This document shows, in pieces, positions 61,125 to 64,000 of a stretch of DNA of 64,000 bases; the first letter of the stretch is position 1; each line of letters begins with the position of its first letter. Source of the DNA: Umezawaea beigongshangensis (GTDB lineage: Bacteria > Actinomycetota > Actinomycetes > Mycobacteriales > Pseudonocardiaceae). The notes beneath the pieces were generated by a model, which made no database searches, had not been told where the DNA came from, and worked only from the letters and a program-made list of their open reading frames with translations. The stretch is from positions 434,001-498,000 of the forward strand of contig NZ_JAEIOJ010000002.1 in NCBI RefSeq assembly GCF_016464305.1, given 5' to 3'. The translations under genes and the position numbers were made by a program.

Positions 61125-63068
61125 CTACCCGCCGCGCTTGCGCGAGCGCAGGTAGTCGGAGACCACGGCCGCGCCGAGGCCGTCCTCGCTCGGGGCCACC
61201 ACCCGGCCGCCGCTGCGCCGGGCCACGGCGTCGCAGAACGCCCGCAGGGCGGGGTCGTCGCCCAGCACGAAGACCGTGATCGACGCGCCGAGCTTCGCCA
61301 GGGCGTCCACCTCGGCCATCGTCTTCGCGAGGGTCCTGGGCAGCGGAGGCCAGCTGAACTCGGCCCGGCCGTCGACCTCCAGGTGCGCGGTCGGCTCGCC
61401 GTCGGTCACCACCAGCACCACCGGCTGCGCGTCGGGGTGCCGGCGCAGGTGCCGGGTGGCCAGCAGCAGCGCGTGGTGCAGGTTCGTGCCCTGCTCCCAC
61501 ACGCCCTCCAGGCCCGTGAGCCGGCCGATGTCGACCGTCTCGGCGTGCCGGCCGAACGTGATCAGCTCCAGGGCGTCGGAGCGGAACCGCGTGCGGACCA
61601 GGTGGTGCAGCGCGAGGGCGGTGCGCTTCATCGGCACCCACCGGCCGTCCTGCACCATCGACCACGAGGTGTCCACGCACAGCGCGACGGCGGCGCGGGA
61701 GCGCTGCTCGGTCTCGCTGATCTCCACGTCCACCACGTCCAGCCGCACCGGCCCCACCCCGGAGCGCAGCACCGCGTTGGTGATCGTGCGCGGGACGTTC
61801 CACGGCTCGGTGTCGCCGAACCGCCACGGCCGCGTGGTGCCGGTCAGTTCGCCCGCGGCGCCCGCGCGGGCGCTGTCCCGATCTCCCCGCGGGGTGCGCA
61901 GCGAGTCGACCACGCCGCGCAGCGCGGTCTCCCCGAGCCGCCGCAGCGCCTTCGGGGTCAGCCGCAGACCGCCGTCGGGCGCGCGTTCCAGCAGGTTCTG
62001 CTCCCGGAGCTGGCGCTCCAGGTCGGCCAGCCGCCGGGCGTCCACCCCGGCCTCCTCGCCGAGCTGGCGCACCAGCGCCTCCACGTCGACGTCCTCCAGC
62101 CTGGCGCCGGGGTAGGACTGGCCCAGCTGCTCGGCCAGTTCGTCGATCTCGGCGAGGTCGGCCATCGCCCGCGCGCCCTCGCCCAGGCCGAGCGGGTTGC
62201 TGCCGCGGAAGCGCTCCGAGCCCGACCAGTCCTCACCGGGACGCAGCCCCCGGAGCAGGGAGTCCAGCGCGGACAGCTGCTGGCCGACGGCCGGGTCGCC
62301 GAACGCCCGCCGGCTCAGCTCGGACAGCTCGGCGCGCTGCTGCTCGGTCATCGAGTTGAGCATCCGCTGGGCCGCCGCCGAGCGCGCCGCCAGCGCGTCG
62401 ATCAGCTCGTCCACCGTGCGCGGGTTCTCCGGGAAGAACTCGCCGTGCTCGCGCAGGAACTCCTCGAAGCGGCGAGGGGTGTCCTCGTCGCCGCGCGCGT
62501 GGGCGGCGAGCAGGCCGTTGAGCGCCTCCAGCATCGCCTTGACGCGCTCGACGTCGGCCGGGCCGACGTCGCCCATCGCCTCCTTCATCCCCTGGAAGCG
62601 CTGCTCCACCAGCTCGCGGCCGAGCAGGCTCTGGATCTTGTCGTAGGCCTCGCGGGCCCGCGGCGAGCGCCAGTCGTACTCGGCCAGCTCCCGGACCGCG
62701 CCCGCCGTGCTGGTGGGCAGCGCGTCGAGCAGCGTCTCCCGGAACCGGGCGTCGTCGTCCGGGTCGGGGAACAGCGCCCGGCGCTCGGCCTCCACGGCCT
62801 CGTCGAGCAGCCTGCGGATCTCCTGGAGCGACCCGTCGAGCCTGTTGCGGCGCTGGATCTCCGAGCGGCGCCGCCACAGCCCGGTCGTCAGGTCGTCCAG
62901 GCCGCGGGTGCCCTCGACGCCGCGGCGCAGCAGTTCGCGCAGCGCGGCCTGCGGGGACGCGCCCTCCATGACCTCGCGGCCCAGCTCGTCCACCGCGGCG
63001 CGCAGGTCGACCGGCGGGGCGAGCGGGTCGGGCCCGCCGCTCCACCGCCCGTAGCGGTACCTGCTCAT
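61125..63068 (-). CDS. VWA-domain protein, partner of MoxR ATPase
   Basis: 647 aa. A long helical N-terminal region (~1-390, rich in Arg/Glu/Leu) precedes a von Willebrand A domain with the MIDAS motif DTSWSMVQDG (~455), the Thr in GTNLHHAL, and VVTDGEPTAH. MoxR-VWA pairs act as chaperone-like complexes for metal insertion or complex assembly. It overlaps the ATPase gene (ATGA). The terminal RSRKRGG tail is basic. Substrate not evident. Confidence 0.88.
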   Translation of the reverse strand: MSRYRYGRWSGGPDPLAPPVDLRAAVDELGREVMEGASPQAALRELLRRGVEGTRGLDDLTTGLWRRRSEIQRRNRLDGSLQEIRRLLDEAVEAERRALFPDPDDDARFRETLLDALPTSTAGAVRELAEYDWRSPRAREAYDKIQSLLGRELVEQRFQGMKEAMGDVGPADVERVKAMLEALNGLLAAHARGDEDTPRRFEEFLREHGEFFPENPRTVDELIDALAARSAAAQRMLNSMTEQQRAELSELSRRAFGDPAVGQQLSALDSLLRGLRPGEDWSGSERFRGSNPLGLGEGARAMADLAEIDELAEQLGQSYPGARLEDVDVEALVRQLGEEAGVDARRLADLERQLREQNLLERAPDGGLRLTPKALRRLGETALRGVVDSLRTPRGDRDSARAGAAGELTGTTRPWRFGDTEPWNVPRTITNAVLRSGVGPVRLDVVDVEISETEQRSRAAVALCVDTSWSMVQDGRWVPMKRTALALHHLVRTRFRSDALELITFGRHAETVDIGRLTGLEGVWEQGTNLHHALLLATRHLRRHPDAQPVVLVVTDGEPTAHLEVDGRAEFSWPPLPRTLAKTMAEVDALAKLGASITVFVLGDDPALRAFCDAVARRSGGRVVAPSEDGLGAAVVSDYLRSRKRGG

Positions 63069-64000
63069 CCGTACACCGCTCGGTCGTCGTCCGCGCTGTC
63101 CTTGCCGATGTCGCGGGTCAGGTAGAGCGATTCGAGCGCCAGCTCCACGGCGGAGGCGATGCGCCCGGCCGGGTCCTTCGGGCCGACGCCCAGCCGAGCG
63201 GCCACGTCGTGCAGGACCGGCAGCTCGGGCAGCGCGGCCAGCAGGTCGGCGGCCGGGACCCGCTCACCGGTCGCGACCGGGTGACCGGCGGTGACGGCCT
63301 CGGCCAGCTCCCGCAGGTTCAGGCCGCGGAACCGCGCGCGGGCGGTGTCGGCCACGGCGCGGCGCAGCAGGTGCGTGAGCACCTCGATCTCGCGCCCCTC
63401 CTCGCCGGCCTCGAACTCGATCTTGCCGCGCAGGACCTCCGGCACGGACTCCAGGTCGATCGGCCGGGCCACCGGAGGGTGCTCCCCGGTCAGCGCGGAG
63501 CGGCGCAGGGCGGACGCCGCGACGGTCTCGGCGGCGGCGACGGCGAACCGGGCGGAGACGCCGGAGCGCTGGTCGACCGCGGAGGACTCGCGCAGGTGCC
63601 GCACGAAGCGCGCGACGACCTCCACCAGGTGGTCGCCCACCTCGGCCACCAGCGCGGCCTCCTGCTTCACGAGGTCGACCTCGGCGGCGACCTCCAGCGG
63701 GTAGTGGGTGCGCACCTCGGCGCCGAAGCGGTCCTTCAGCGGCGTGATGATGCGCCCGCGGTTGGTGTAGTCCTCCGGGTTGGCCGTGGCCACGAGCAGC
63801 ACGTCCAGGGGCAGCCGCAGGGTGTAGCCGCGGATCTGGACGTCGCGCTCCTCCATCACGTTGAGCAGCGACACCTGGATGCGCTCGGCCAGGTCGGGCA
63901 GCTCGTTGACGGCCACGACGCCGCGGTGCGCGCGCGGCAGCAGGCCGTAGTGGATGGTCTCCGGGTCGCCCAGGCTGCGGCCCTCGGCGACCTTCACCGG
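63065..64000 (-). CDS. MoxR/magnesium-chelatase-type AAA ATPase (5' part outside window)
   Basis: About 312 C-terminal residues visible; the Walker A part lies beyond the right edge. Walker B/sensor region HRGVVAVNELPDLAERIQVS, NVMEERDVQIRGY, LLVATANPEDYTNRGRIITP, and LKDRFGAEVRTHYP mark the ChlI/MoxR group. The C-terminal lid carries helices and ends in RDIGKDSADDDRAVYG. Works with the VWA protein whose start it overlaps. Confidence 0.88.
   Translation of the reverse strand, partial: PVKVAEGRSLGDPETIHYGLLPRAHRGVVAVNELPDLAERIQVSLLNVMEERDVQIRGYTLRLPLDVLLVATANPEDYTNRGRIITPLKDRFGAEVRTHYPLEVAAEVDLVKQEAALVAEVGDHLVEVVARFVRHLRESSAVDQRSGVSARFAVAAAETVAASALRRSALTGEHPPVARPIDLESVPEVLRGKIEFEAGEEGREIEVLTHLLRRAVADTARARFRGLNLRELAEAVTAGHPVATGERVPAADLLAALPELPVLHDVAARLGVGPKDPAGRIASAVELALESLYLTRDIGKDSADDDRAVYG

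Noticed and set aside
57317-61279. Plus-strand open frame of about 1,320 codons
   Set aside because: Shadow of the NB-ARC/TPR gene; composition is Arg/Gln/His/Val-rich with no domain.
61125-64000. MoxR-VWA pair as part of a phage-defence system with the NB-ARC protein
   Set aside because: The pair is separated from the NB-ARC gene by 199 bp, has no nuclease or other effector nearby, and looks like an ordinary chaperone pair.

Overview
The window comes from a high-GC actinomycete. The codon third positions are almost all G or C, GTG starts are frequent, and ATGA/GTGA start-stop overlaps are common. It carries a mycothiol gene (mshC), an Mce operon, a DUF742 protein, an EshA-type encapsulin pair and an IdeR/DmdR-type iron box. 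Together these suggest a Pseudonocardiaceae-like genome (Saccharothrix/Actinosynnema/Lentzea type). The genus is my inference.

Layout. (1) 1-5.7 kb, minus strand: a LacI regulator followed by a carbohydrate ABC transporter (binding protein, two permeases) and a GH2 beta-mannosidase-like enzyme that runs off the left edge; three LacI-type operators are visible. (2) 5.8-12.1 kb: an mceA-F operon with no yrbE permease pair, divergent from a PucR/CdaR-type regulator. (3) 13.7-17.8 kb: three secreted or wall-anchored proteins that share two domains, plus an LppX/LprG-like lipoprotein. (4) 18.3-22.4 kb: two tandem Family 2B encapsulin shell proteins with a polyprenyl diphosphate synthase that is probably the cargo, closed by a strong hairpin. 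(5) 22.7-24.8 kb: a small HTH protein and a secreted PL11 rhamnogalacturonan lyase. (6) 24.9-30.9 kb: stress-type genes (STAS, metallophosphoesterase, BON, nucleotidyltransferase, DUF6480, epimerase, universal stress protein, NarL-type regulator), several behind GGGTA-type promoters. (7) 30.9-32.4 kb: no convincing gene; inverted repeats. (8) 32.4-40.4 kb: orphan DUF742, a DUF1232 protein, an ECF sigma/anti-sigma pair divergent from a lipoprotein-DUF4142-DUF1996 operon, then a membrane haem/[3Fe-4S] ferredoxin fusion with its reductase. (9) 40.7-43.9 kb: a signalling operon (receiver-PP2C phosphatase, CHASE3 histidine kinase, Rcp1-like receiver). (10) 44.0-48.8 kb: stress-type small proteins, a DUF4230 protein, an acetyltransferase, a luciferase-like monooxygenase and a hexosylglycerate-synthase-like glycosyltransferase. 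(11) 48.8-51.8 kb: siderophore ABC importer under an iron box. (12) 52.0-55.3 kb: mshC and a lone ctaD. (13) 55.4-60.9 kb: a candidate RiPP locus, with a 68-aa precursor-like peptide overlapping an HExxH peptide hydroxylase and a 1,224-aa cyclase-like/NB-ARC/TPR protein of the FxSxx-COOH system type. (14) 61.1-64.0 kb: a VWA protein and a MoxR-type ATPase, the latter cut by the right edge.

Three themes link the window. One is a probable general-stress (SigB/SigF-like) regulon, shown by recurring GTT-N14-16-GGGTA promoters, with STAS and PP2C proteins of the kind that control such sigma factors. The second is the compartment locus: two shell proteins plus an isoprenoid synthase. The third is the peptide-modification locus, which lacks the radical SAM enzyme usually found with its TPR partner and has a precursor without the FxSxx ending. 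Most long opposite-strand reading frames are shadows produced by the high GC content.
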